DNA from: Oscillospiraceae bacterium
GTDB taxonomy: Bacteria; Bacillota; Clostridia; Oscillospirales; Ruminococcaceae
DNA: 12,136 nt
Assembly: GCA_017396055.1 (NCBI GenBank)
Contig: JAFQND010000179.1
Span: 1 to 12,136, forward strand
Direction: 5' to 3'
The notes under the pieces were generated by a model. That model was given only the letters and a program-made list of their open reading frames with translations. It did not search any database and was not told where the DNA came from. How positions within the stretch are numbered: position 1 is the stretch's first letter; each line of letters starts with the position of its first letter. A program made the position numbers and the translations under genes. Positions 6,343-12,136 of this stretch are shown piece by piece.

Positions 6343-7587
6343 TCAGCGGATCTGACCGCTGCCGTAAACTTTGTATTTCATCGTCGTCAGTTCCGCGAGG
6401 CCCATGGGACCGCGGGCATGAAGCTTCTGGGTGGAGATGCCGATCTCGGCACCGAAGCCGAATTCACCGCCGTCGGTGAATCTGGTGGAAGCGTTGACGT
6501 AAACAGCCGCAGAGTCCACCCGGTCGAGGAATTTCTCCGAAGCGGAAAGATCATTGGTGATGATCGCTTCGCTGTGACCGGTGCTGTAGCGGGCGATGTG
6601 CGCGATGGCTTCGTCCACGCCGGAGACCACCTTGCAGGAGATCGCATAATCGAGAAATTCTTTGCCGAACTCCTCCTCCCCCGCCGGCAGAATACCGGGA
6701 AGGATCTCACGGGTGCGTTCGCAGCCGTACCAGGTGACGCTGTATTTATCCAGCCGCTCTTTCATCAGGGGCAGCAGCTTTTCGGCAGCCTCCTCGTCAA
6801 TCAGCAGCGATTCCGCCGCATTGCAGACAGAAATGCGGGAGGTTTTGGCATTCTCGAGAATATTCAGCGCCATTTCGGGATCAGCGGTCTTTTCAACATA
6901 GATATGGCAGTTGCCGGTGCCGGTCTCGATGACCGGTACGGTAGCATTCTGTACGACCGAGCGGATCAGACCCGCTCCGCCTCTGGGAATCAGTACGTCC
7001 AGATATCCGTTCAGCTTCATCATAGCGGTGGCAGTTTCACGGGAGATATCTTCCACCAGAAGAAGAATATCAGCAGGCAGTCCGCAGCTCTCGATAGCTT
7101 TGCGCATGATATCCGCCAACGCCTTGTTGGAACGGATGGCCTCCTTGCCGCCGCGCAGGATACAGGCATTGCCCGATTTCAGACAGAGCGCCGCGCCGTC
7201 GGCGGTGACATTAGGTCTGCTTTCGTAAATGATGCCGACCACGCCCATGGGGACTCTCGTTCTGACGATCCTCAGGCCGTTGGGTCTGGTCCAGCCGCTG
7301 TCGATAATACCCACAGGATCATCCAGAGCCGCCACCTGACGCAATCCGTCACAGATGCCGGCAATTCTCTTTTCATTGAGTGCCAGCCGGTCCAGAAGTC
7401 CCTCGTTCATACCGTTTGCTCTGCCGGCGGCAAGGTCTTTTTCGTTCTCGGCTATCAGATATGCCCGCTCGGCCCACAGTGCATCGGCCATTTTCTCCAG
7501 GCATTCGTTCTTTTTACCGGTCGAAGCAGCGGCGATGGCAGCTTTTGCAGCCTTTGCTCTTGCCCCCAGCTGTTCGATAGTTGTCAT
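6343..7587 (-). CDS. proA: Glutamate-5-semialdehyde dehydrogenase (gamma-glutamyl phosphate reductase)
   Basis: A 414-residue cytoplasmic enzyme of the aldehyde dehydrogenase superfamily that reduces gamma-glutamyl phosphate with NADPH to glutamate-5-semialdehyde, the second step of proline synthesis. Visible are PMGVVGIIYESRPNVT (about 112-127), LKSGNACILRGGKEA (about 136-150), LIPRGGAGLI (about 199-208) and the catalytic cysteine near residue 255 in SRISVCNAAESLL. RFTDGGEFGFGAEIGISTQKLHARGPMGLAELT near the C-terminus is the ProA signature. The start at ATG 7585-7587 has AAGGA seven bases upstream; an earlier in-frame ATG at 7591-7593 is only one base from that site and is less likely. It lies 15 bases after the Gfo/Idh/MocA gene and shares the operon with proB. 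Length is normal. Confidence 0.97.
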   Translation of the reverse strand: MTTIEQLGARAKAAKAAIAAASTGKKNECLEKMADALWAERAYLIAENEKDLAAGRANGMNEGLLDRLALNEKRIAGICDGLRQVAALDDPVGIIDSGWTRPNGLRIVRTRVPMGVVGIIYESRPNVTADGAALCLKSGNACILRGGKEAIRSNKALADIMRKAIESCGLPADILLLVEDISRETATAMMKLNGYLDVLIPRGGAGLIRSVVQNATVPVIETGTGNCHIYVEKTADPEMALNILENAKTSRISVCNAAESLLIDEEAAEKLLPLMKERLDKYSVTWYGCERTREILPGILPAGEEEFGKEFLDYAISCKVVSGVDEAIAHIARYSTGHSEAIITNDLSASEKFLDRVDSAAVYVNASTRFTDGGEFGFGAEIGISTQKLHARGPMGLAELTTMKYKVYGSGQIR

Positions 7588-7602
7588 GGTCATTTCCTTC
7601 TT

Positions 7603-8580
7603 TCAGTCTTCACCGGGATATCTCATTCCCCACGCGGATCTGAGGGCATCCATCCGCTCCATCATCCGTACAAGCAAAGCACGGGGAACTTTTTCGGTTT
7701 CAGGTTTTCCTTCCCGGATGGCTTCCGCCATGGCAGCCACTTCATACTCAAAGCCGTTCAGCTGCTGTTCGCGGGGAATGCGTTCTTTCAGTCTGCCGTC
7801 GGCACCATAGATGTCAATGCTCTCCCAGTTGCAGACAAAGTTCATTTCGATACGGCCTTCACTGCCGTAAATGATCACTTTCGAGTCCATGATGGTGTCG
7901 ATGGAGGTCATCATGGTGGCCATCTTTCCGTCCTTGAAGGTGATGAGCGTGACGCTGTGGGCATCAACGCCCTTGTCGGTCAGCACACCGGAGGTCTGGA
8001 TCTTTTCGATCTCTTCGCCAAAGACCATCGAGATAACGGTCAGCGGATAGATACCCAGGTCCAGAAGAGCGCCGCCTGCCAGCGAGGGCTCGATCATCCG
8101 GGGCGCATCGCTGTTGAAACCATAATTGGCGGTCATGATGCGGGGCTCGCCAATCACACCTTCGGTCAGTTTCTCTCTGAGTACTTCGGCGAGGGGAATA
8201 TATCTTGTCCAGATGGCTTCCGAAACAAAAAGACCGCGCTCTCCAGCGATATCAAAGAGTTCTTTTGCCTGTCGGGCATTGATGGTCATAGGTTTTTCAC
8301 AGATCGCATGTTTTCCGTGCAGGAGAGAGGCCTTTGCCTGCTCAAAATGGAAGCTGTGGGGCGTTGCCACATAGACAACATCGGTGTCGGGGTCATTGTA
8401 CAGTTCCTCATAAGAACCGAATGCTTTTTCAGCGCCGTGCTTTTCGGCAAAAGCTTCTGCCTTTTTCAGGTCGCGGGATGCCACTGCCCTGAGCGTTACG
8501 CCTTCCACGGCATTGACAGTGTCTGCCATCCGGTGGGCGATATTGCCCGCGCCGAGGATCGAAATTCTGATGTTTTTCAT
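7603..8580 (-). CDS. Gfo/Idh/MocA-family NAD(P)-dependent oxidoreductase
   Basis: A 325-residue two-domain dehydrogenase. The N-terminal Rossmann fold is marked by ISILGAGNIAHRM (6-18); the family's EKP motif is CEKPMTIN at 94-101 (K96); the C-terminal substrate domain has SEAIWTRYIPL (120-130) and GGALLDLGIYPL (169-180). SEAIWTR and LLDLGIYPL resemble the dihydrodiol dehydrogenase-like branch, which contains sugar and inositol dehydrogenases of uncertain substrate. The start at ATG 8578-8580 is fixed by AAGGAG seven bases upstream and by the MKNIRISILGAG opening normal for the family; a longer open frame to 8634 would overlap proB. It sits between proB and proA with 10- and 15-base gaps, unlike the usual proBA pair. 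The substrate is unknown; a link to proline metabolism is only suggested by position. Confidence 0.9.
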   Translation of the reverse strand: MKNIRISILGAGNIAHRMADTVNAVEGVTLRAVASRDLKKAEAFAEKHGAEKAFGSYEELYNDPDTDVVYVATPHSFHFEQAKASLLHGKHAICEKPMTINARQAKELFDIAGERGLFVSEAIWTRYIPLAEVLREKLTEGVIGEPRIMTANYGFNSDAPRMIEPSLAGGALLDLGIYPLTVISMVFGEEIEKIQTSGVLTDKGVDAHSVTLITFKDGKMATMMTSIDTIMDSKVIIYGSEGRIEMNFVCNWESIDIYGADGRLKERIPREQQLNGFEYEVAAMAEAIREGKPETEKVPRALLVRMMERMDALRSAWGMRYPGED

Positions 8581-8586
8581 CTCTTG

Positions 8587-8592
8587 CTCCTT
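8587..8592 (-). promoter_or_regulatory. Ribosome binding site fixing the Gfo/Idh/MocA start
   Basis: AAGGAG on the minus strand, overlapping the proB TAA stop codon and six to seven bases before ATG 8578-8580. Sharing bases with the stop suggests coupled translation of proB and the oxidoreductase. Confidence 0.75.
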
Positions 8593-9373
8593 AGCCGATA
8601 AAAGTACCGATCTGTTTTCCTTCGAACAGCTCATACAGCTTTTCAGGTGCAGAGCCGTTCATGATGACCACCGGAATATCCTTTTCCAGCGCGATAGAGG
8701 CAGCGGAAAACTTGGTGATCATGCCGCCGGTACCGAGAGAAGAACCGGGGTCGCCCGCAAGAGCACGGACTTCATCCGTGATGGCGGGTATATGGGGGAT
8801 CAGTTTTGCGTCGAGATTTTTGCGGGGGTTCGAGTCGTATACGCCGTCGATGTCGCTGAGAATGACCAGAAGATCTGCCTCGGTCAGGGTCGCAACGATG
8901 GCAGAAAGGGTATCGTTGTCGCCAAAAGCGATCTCCTCAACGGCGACCGTGTCGTTTTCGTTGATGATGGGAATGACACCAAAGCCCAGAAGTGTCCGGA
9001 AGGTGTTGATAACATTCTGCTTGCGGACTTCGCTGTCGATGACATCATGGGTCAGAAGCACCTGCGCCACCGCATGGTTATACTCGGAAAAATATTTGTC
9101 GTAACAATACATCAGCTCGCACTGACCAATGGCTGCACAGGCCTGTTTTCCGGGAATATCGGTGGGGCGGCTTTTGAGTCCTGCCTTGCCCATACCGACG
9201 CCGATGGCGCCCGAAGTAACGATGATGACCTCCTTGCCGGAGTTTTTCAGGTCAGCCAGCACCTTGACCAGCCGCTCGGTGCGCTGGATATTCAAAAGCC
9301 CGGTGGAATGCGCCAGCGTGGAGGTACCCACCTTGATGACGACGCGGTTGGCGTCGGCTGCAGATCGAATCAT
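8591..9373 (-). CDS. proB: Glutamate 5-kinase (short form without PUA domain)
   Basis: A 260-residue amino-acid kinase that phosphorylates the gamma-carboxylate of glutamate with ATP, the first and feedback-controlled step of proline synthesis. Visible are KVGTST (14-19), TSGAIGVG (53-60), INENDTV (137-143), FGDNDTLSA (150-158), LSDIDGVYDSNP (172-183) and GTGGMITK (214-221). The protein stops after the kinase domain; many bacterial enzymes (about 360-370 residues, as in E. coli) carry a C-terminal PUA domain that is missing here. Such short forms are known, so this is not taken as truncation. AAGGA lies seven bases before ATG 9371-9373. The gap to the DUF975-like gene is 34 bases without a terminator, so it belongs to the same transcript. 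Confidence 0.96.
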   Translation of the reverse strand: MIRSAADANRVVIKVGTSTLAHSTGLLNIQRTERLVKVLADLKNSGKEVIIVTSGAIGVGMGKAGLKSRPTDIPGKQACAAIGQCELMYCYDKYFSEYNHAVAQVLLTHDVIDSEVRKQNVINTFRTLLGFGVIPIINENDTVAVEEIAFGDNDTLSAIVATLTEADLLVILSDIDGVYDSNPRKNLDAKLIPHIPAITDEVRALAGDPGSSLGTGGMITKFSAASIALEKDIPVVIMNGSAPEKLYELFEGKQIGTFIG

Positions 9374-9407
9374 AAAAAGTCCTTCTTTACTGTATATTCA
9401 GATGCTG

Positions 9408-10274
9408 TCAGAAAACAATGGTATCTGCCGAAACAGAGGGAGCTTCCCCGACGGAAGGCTCTGCCGGATGAAGCCGGTCGTCTCTGCCCATCAGCCAGCG
9501 GGCATTGATGGCAAGAGCCGTGTTGCAATAGGGCAGCACGAAGAGCGCCGGCACCAGAAGCAGACAACACAATAAAAGCGGAAGCCAGCCCAGCATCAGA
9601 GAGAAAACCTGTCCCTTCATTCCCTTCATTGCCCGGACCGAACAGCGTACAGCCTGCCGGACAGAGATATTCTCGTCTCCGGCAAGATAATATACCGTCA
9701 GAAAATACCGCAGTCCAAAACAGAGGGTCAGCACAGCCGAAAGAACTGTCATGACCACGAAGAGCAGAAACAGCAGCGCTTCTCCCACGGCGGCGGCGGC
9801 AGAATCAAAACCGGAGACCCAGAGCTGTGCCGTCCGGATGCCTGCCGGAAGCAGCGCCATCAGTGCGCCGAATACCGCCGTCCGAAGAAAAACATTCAGC
9901 GTAAGCCACAACGCTTTTCCATAGAGGCGGCCATCCGCATAATAGTCAAAAATCATCCTCAGGTCAGGGGTAGGACCGTCTGCCAGACGGAAATACCATT
10001 TCTGCATGCCGACACAGAGCGGCGCCAGAACGGGAACACTCAACACCCCGAACAGGATGCTGAGCACCGATTGTGCAGATGTGACGGGCACCGCCAGAAA
10101 CGGCACCTGCAGTTCTTTACCGAAAAGACTCAGCGCATTCATCCCGAACTCTTCCAGCAGCATCACGATCGCACAGATACCGGAAAGAAACAGCGTGCCG
10201 GCGGCAGCCTTGCCCCATCGTCCTTTCAGACAACGGCGTGCATCTTTTCGCAGCACCGCATTGAATCTGCTCAT
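9408..10274 (-). CDS. DUF975-like polytopic membrane protein
   Basis: A 288-residue integral membrane protein. A basic N-terminal segment (RKDARRCLKGRWGKAAAG) leads into about five to six hydrophobic segments, at roughly 24-42, 66-90, 122-145, 162-195 and 222-258. The order 'charged head with L.G.W, several helices, then ISVRQAVRCSVRAMKG..., and a last helix ending in LPYCNTALAINARWLM' resembles the DUF975 family of Bacillota, whose function is not established. Its ATG (10272-10274) overlaps the histidine phosphatase stop by four bases (ATGA), so the two are translationally coupled. proB follows 34 bases later. The membrane nature is certain; the DUF975 label is a pattern match from memory. 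Confidence 0.7.
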   Translation of the reverse strand: MSRFNAVLRKDARRCLKGRWGKAAAGTLFLSGICAIVMLLEEFGMNALSLFGKELQVPFLAVPVTSAQSVLSILFGVLSVPVLAPLCVGMQKWYFRLADGPTPDLRMIFDYYADGRLYGKALWLTLNVFLRTAVFGALMALLPAGIRTAQLWVSGFDSAAAAVGEALLFLLFVVMTVLSAVLTLCFGLRYFLTVYYLAGDENISVRQAVRCSVRAMKGMKGQVFSLMLGWLPLLLCCLLLVPALFVLPYCNTALAINARWLMGRDDRLHPAEPSVGEAPSVSADTIVF

Positions 10275-10969
10275 TCAAAATCCTCCTCGTCCACATCGTC
10301 CAGATCTTCCAAAAGATCAAAGAACTCGTAGAAAGAGGGCTCGGGCTGTTCTTCTCTGGAATAAGGAATGGGGTCGAACGCTTCGACCACCTGGCCGCGG
10401 TGCCAGATCTGAGGAGTGATCAGCAGCGTATAACCCTCACCGGGCTCAGCCTGCCAGTACACCGGCTCCCGCTGGGGATAGGCATGGGATGCCATCAGAT
10501 TCATCAGCACACCACCGTGTACGATCAGAGCAGCTTCTGTGATGCGGTTTCGCATCATGTCCTCTACCACTTTGATAAATCCGTCTTCACACCGGCGCAG
10601 GAAATTTTCCATCGACTCGCCGCCTTCGGGAGCCTCTTTCATACCGGAAGCGGCCCAGCGGAGAAAGTCTTCGTTATCTTTCAGTTCCTCGGCCTTTTTG
10701 CCGTCAAAAATGCCGAAATCATATTCTTTCAGTTCGGGAATGAGCTGAATGTGACTGTCGGGATACAGGACCTCGGCCGTGTCAAGACAGCGCTGCATCG
10801 GAGAGGTATAGACTTTTTTCACTTCGGGATATTCCCTTTCCTGCTGCAGCTTTTTCAGCTGCTCCTCTCCTTCGGGACAGAGCGGCAGATCGGTCGAGCC
10901 GATATAGCGTCCTTCCAGATTACCTTTTGTGATACCGTGCCGGATCACATAAAGCTTATAATCGATCAT
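10271..10969 (-). CDS. Histidine phosphatase family protein (phosphoglycerate-mutase-like fold)
   Basis: A 232-residue member of the histidine phosphatase superfamily, which forms a phosphohistidine intermediate. The catalytic set is visible: R10-H11-G12 in YVIRHGITKGN, R60 in SPMQRCLDTA, E82 in KEYDFGIFDG, and H151 in LIVHGGVL. The body fits the broad-specificity phosphatase/CobC-like branch, not the true glycolytic mutase, but the substrate is unknown. Residues ~207-232 form an acidic tail (EEQPEPSFYEFFDLLEDLDDVDEEDFE) that is not part of the catalytic fold. A full AAGGAGG lies 8-9 bases before ATG 10967-10969. It is the first gene of the seven-gene operon and overlaps the DUF975-like gene. 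Confidence 0.9.
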   Translation of the reverse strand: MIDYKLYVIRHGITKGNLEGRYIGSTDLPLCPEGEEQLKKLQQEREYPEVKKVYTSPMQRCLDTAEVLYPDSHIQLIPELKEYDFGIFDGKKAEELKDNEDFLRWAASGMKEAPEGGESMENFLRRCEDGFIKVVEDMMRNRITEAALIVHGGVLMNLMASHAYPQREPVYWQAEPGEGYTLLITPQIWHRGQVVEAFDPIPYSREEQPEPSFYEFFDLLEDLDDVDEEDFE

Positions 10970-11022
10970 CGGATATCCTCCTTATGCGGCGTGTCTTTTA
11001 CTGACACAGATAACTTCTTTTT

Positions 11023-11051
11023 ATTATACTCCATTTCCGTCTGTTTGAAAA
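11023..11051 (-). promoter_or_regulatory. SigA-type promoter of the histidine phosphatase-pro operon
   Basis: On the minus strand a perfect TATAAT (11023-11028) lies 17 bases downstream of TTTTCA (11046-11051, 4 of 6 to consensus). The predicted start is near 11016, so the leader is about 47 bases. Within it GTGTC (10991-10995) and GACAC (11003-11007) can form a small 5-pair hairpin before the ribosome site; its meaning is unclear. Confidence 0.78.
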
Positions 11052-11234
11052 GAGCAAACCGGATTTCCCCCGAAATACCTCAGAAAACATTGCTGTATCC
11101 GGCGGATTTCTTTTTTGTTATGGGCTTTTTGTATATTATAGCGCAGGATTTCAGTTAAAAACAACGGCAGTGCCGAAATTTAAGCATTTATTCATATCAT
11201 ATTCGACAAAATTTTTGTTTTGCTCCGAAAACCC
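11052..11234. other. Gene-free A/T-rich stretch between divergent promoters
   Basis: No open frame with a ribosome site is found here. It holds three GGATTTC copies (11061-11067, 11104-11110, 11146-11152) at 43- and 42-base steps, and the short palindrome CGGCAGTGCCG at 11165-11175. Both could be protein-binding sites controlling the two divergent transcripts, but this is inference. Confidence 0.45.
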
Positions 11235-11263
11235 TTTACAAATTGTAGGCTATGCGCTATAAT
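11235..11263 (+). promoter_or_regulatory. SigA promoter of the XRE regulator and its leader
   Basis: TTTACA (11235-11240, 5 of 6) and a perfect TATAAT (11258-11263) with a 17-base spacer. The predicted start is near 11270, about 210 bases before the regulator's ATG. Confidence 0.9.
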
Positions 11264-11269
11264 TTACAT

Positions 11270-11480
11270 TACGTTGACCTGTCTTTTTTACACGCTTCGA
11301 CATCTCTGACAGGCAGAATTTTGGCGGTCCTTATGGGCCGGTCAAACCGAAAATGATATAGCAAAATCACTGTGCCCGCCGGCGGATACCGCTAAACCTG
11401 CCGTACGGGCTTTCTTGCCCTTTATTTTACGGGATTTTGCAGACATGATATGAGACGACATGAGATGGAGGACGCGGTAA
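11270..11480 (+). ncRNA. Structured 5' leader (possible attenuator or small RNA), unassigned class
   Basis: The transcript from the promoter has a leader of about 210 bases with several possible helices. CCTGTC (11278-11283) pairs with GACAGG (11308-11313). CGGT/ACCG (11339-11342, 11346-11349) forms a tight hairpin. GCAAAATC (11361-11368) pairs perfectly with GATTTTGC (11433-11440), enclosing a GC-rich hairpin at 11374-11410. I compared it by memory with common riboswitches (TPP, SAM, FMN, cobalamin, purine, c-di-GMP, THF, fluoride, guanidine, ZTP), tmRNA and SRP RNA and found no match. It may be a cis-regulatory leader or a separate small RNA ending near 11425. Confidence 0.4.
11374..11428 (+). 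terminator. Possible intrinsic terminator or attenuator inside the leader
   Basis: GCCCG (11374-11378) pairs with CGGGC (11406-11410); after a small internal loop, CGGCGG (11380-11385) pairs with CTGCCG (11398-11403), one pair being G-U. The ~11-pair stem is followed by a T-rich but interrupted tail (11411-11428). GGCGG at 11323-11327 could instead pair with CCGCC at 11376-11380 and break the stem, as an anti-terminator would. Confidence 0.4.
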
Positions 11481-12136
11481 ATGAATTCGGATTTCCCCAG
11501 AATACTGACTCTGCTCCGGCGAGAGCGCGGGATCAGTCAGAAACAGGCCGCAACTGAATTAGGAATATCACAGGCACTGCTTTCACACTATGAGCGCGGC
11601 ATCCGCGAATGCGGTCTGGACTTTGTGGTCCGCGCTTCCAGATACTACGAAGTTTCCTGCGACTATATGCTGGGCTGCTCGCCCGAGCGCAGCGGCGCCA
11701 CCCTGCAGGTACAGGACATTCCCGAGCCCGAACAGGCCGGCAAAGGCAACATGACCCGCGGCGGCATGGCAGGTATCCTGCCCATGCTGAACAAAAAGCT
11801 GATCTCCAACTCGCTGAACATCCTGTTTGATCTGCTTCAGAAGCTGGGTTCCAAAGAGCTGACCACCGCTGTCTCCGATTTTCTGATGCTCTCGGTCTAC
11901 CGGATGTTCCGCATCGTTTACTCCGCCAGCAAGAAAAACGAACAGAACCTCTTTACGACTCCCAGATATCTTTCCTCCGCAAAAGCACTGGCTGCTATGT
12001 CCCAGCTGGAAGCCGAAGCGAGCTGTCTGGCAGAGGATCTTGACAACAAGCACGTGATCTCCGCCGAATCCCGCGAGGCAGTGACCGTGACCACCGAGGT
12101 GCTGAGTCAGAATTATCCCCTGTTCGCAGGCTCCCT
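11481..12136 (+). CDS. XRE-family helix-turn-helix transcriptional regulator (partial, cut by right edge)
   Basis: The first 218 residues of a DNA-binding protein; the frame is still open at the window end. A Cro/C1-type helix-turn-helix fills about residues 7-64 (LTLLRRERGISQKQAATELGISQALLSHYERG, then DFVVRASRYYEVSCDYMLG). After a linker with PEPEQ (~81-85), a mostly helical region follows (LNILFDLLQKLGSKEL..., then a run around AKALAAMSQLEAEASCLAEDL), probably for dimer formation or signal sensing; I do not recognise it. ATG 11481-11483 has GGAGG nine bases upstream, and an in-frame TAA directly before it excludes a longer N-terminus. It is transcribed away from the pro operon, and its targets and signal are unknown. 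Confidence 0.9.
   Translation, partial: MNSDFPRILTLLRRERGISQKQAATELGISQALLSHYERGIRECGLDFVVRASRYYEVSCDYMLGCSPERSGATLQVQDIPEPEQAGKGNMTRGGMAGILPMLNKKLISNSLNILFDLLQKLGSKELTTAVSDFLMLSVYRMFRIVYSASKKNEQNLFTTPRYLSSAKALAAMSQLEAEASCLAEDLDNKHVISAESREAVTVTTEVLSQNYPLFAGS

Noticed and set aside
6316..8601. A 761-codon open frame on the plus strand opposite proA and the Gfo/Idh/MocA gene
   Set aside because: It is antisense to two unmistakable enzymes, its translation shows no domain, and it has no ribosome site. The openness comes from the codon bias of the opposite strand.
8591..9373. Glutamate 5-kinase as a truncated gene because the PUA domain is missing
   Set aside because: The kinase domain is complete, stops cleanly, and is followed by a properly spaced ribosome site; PUA-less forms of this enzyme are known.
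11111..11142. A second plus-strand promoter with a TATTAT-like -10 near 11135
   Set aside because: The matching -35 is only a T run with a poor score, and the consensus promoter at 11235-11263 explains the transcript better.
11165..11175. Palindrome CGGCAGTGCCG, followed on the minus strand by TTGTTTTT, as a terminator
   Set aside because: The stem is only four to five pairs and no gene ends before it on that strand; kept only as a possible binding site.
11333..11356. A seven-codon reading frame (ATG to TGA) in the XRE leader, as a possible leader peptide
   Set aside because: No convincing ribosome site precedes it and the codons show no run of one amino acid as in classic attenuators.
11583..12053. 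A 156-codon minus-strand open frame opposite the XRE regulator
   Set aside because: The plus strand has a clear helix-turn-helix, promoter and ribosome site; the antisense frame has none of these.

Overview
The window looks like a chromosomal segment of a moderately GC-rich Clostridia-type member of the Bacillota, probably Oscillospiraceae-like. This is inferred from strong AGGAGG-type ribosome binding sites, near-consensus SigA promoters with 17-base spacers, U-tailed hairpin terminators, and the protein repertoire (standalone YloV/FakA-like domain, DUF975-like membrane protein, PUA-less glutamate 5-kinase). I see no transposases, integrases, phage genes, tRNAs, rRNAs or CRISPR arrays. Most genes are metabolic and lie on the minus strand.

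Layout from right to left, in the direction of minus-strand transcription. (A) 11481-12136, plus strand: an XRE-type regulator cut by the right edge, with its own consensus promoter and a leader of about 210 nt that can fold into a terminator-like hairpin. (B) 10969-4956, minus strand: seven tightly spaced or overlapping genes from one promoter (11023-11051) to one terminator (4925-4952). In order they are a histidine phosphatase, a DUF975-like membrane protein, ProB, a Gfo/Idh/MocA oxidoreductase, ProA, a membrane-anchored protein with an acidic tail, and a GNAT acetyltransferase. (C) 4867-2791, minus strand: xylulokinase, a small free-standing YloV/FakA C-terminal-like domain and an unknown 98-residue protein, with a textbook promoter (4894-4922) and a terminator at 2754-2789. 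(D) 2554-765, minus strand: a citrate-lyase-ligase-like enzyme (CitC) and a PHP-family phosphoesterase, with a promoter at 2613-2641 and a terminator at 735-760. (E) 710-1, minus strand: the N-terminal membrane domain of an ABC exporter, cut by the left edge.

Functionally, ProB and ProA make glutamate-5-semialdehyde, the proline precursor; ProC is not in the window. XylB phosphorylates xylulose into the pentose phosphate pathway, but no xylose isomerase or transporter is beside it. CitC normally acetylates the citrate lyase prosthetic group, but no citrate lyase subunits are present.

I do not see a clear new defence or mobile system. The most interesting leads are the structured leader of the XRE regulator, the dehydrogenase between proB and proA, the orphan citC-PHP pair, and the standalone FakA-like domain coupled to xylB. 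Four starts were moved to internal codons (CitC, FakA-like domain, ProA, Gfo/Idh/MocA) because the ribosome binding site, and for CitC also the promoter, fit only those codons.
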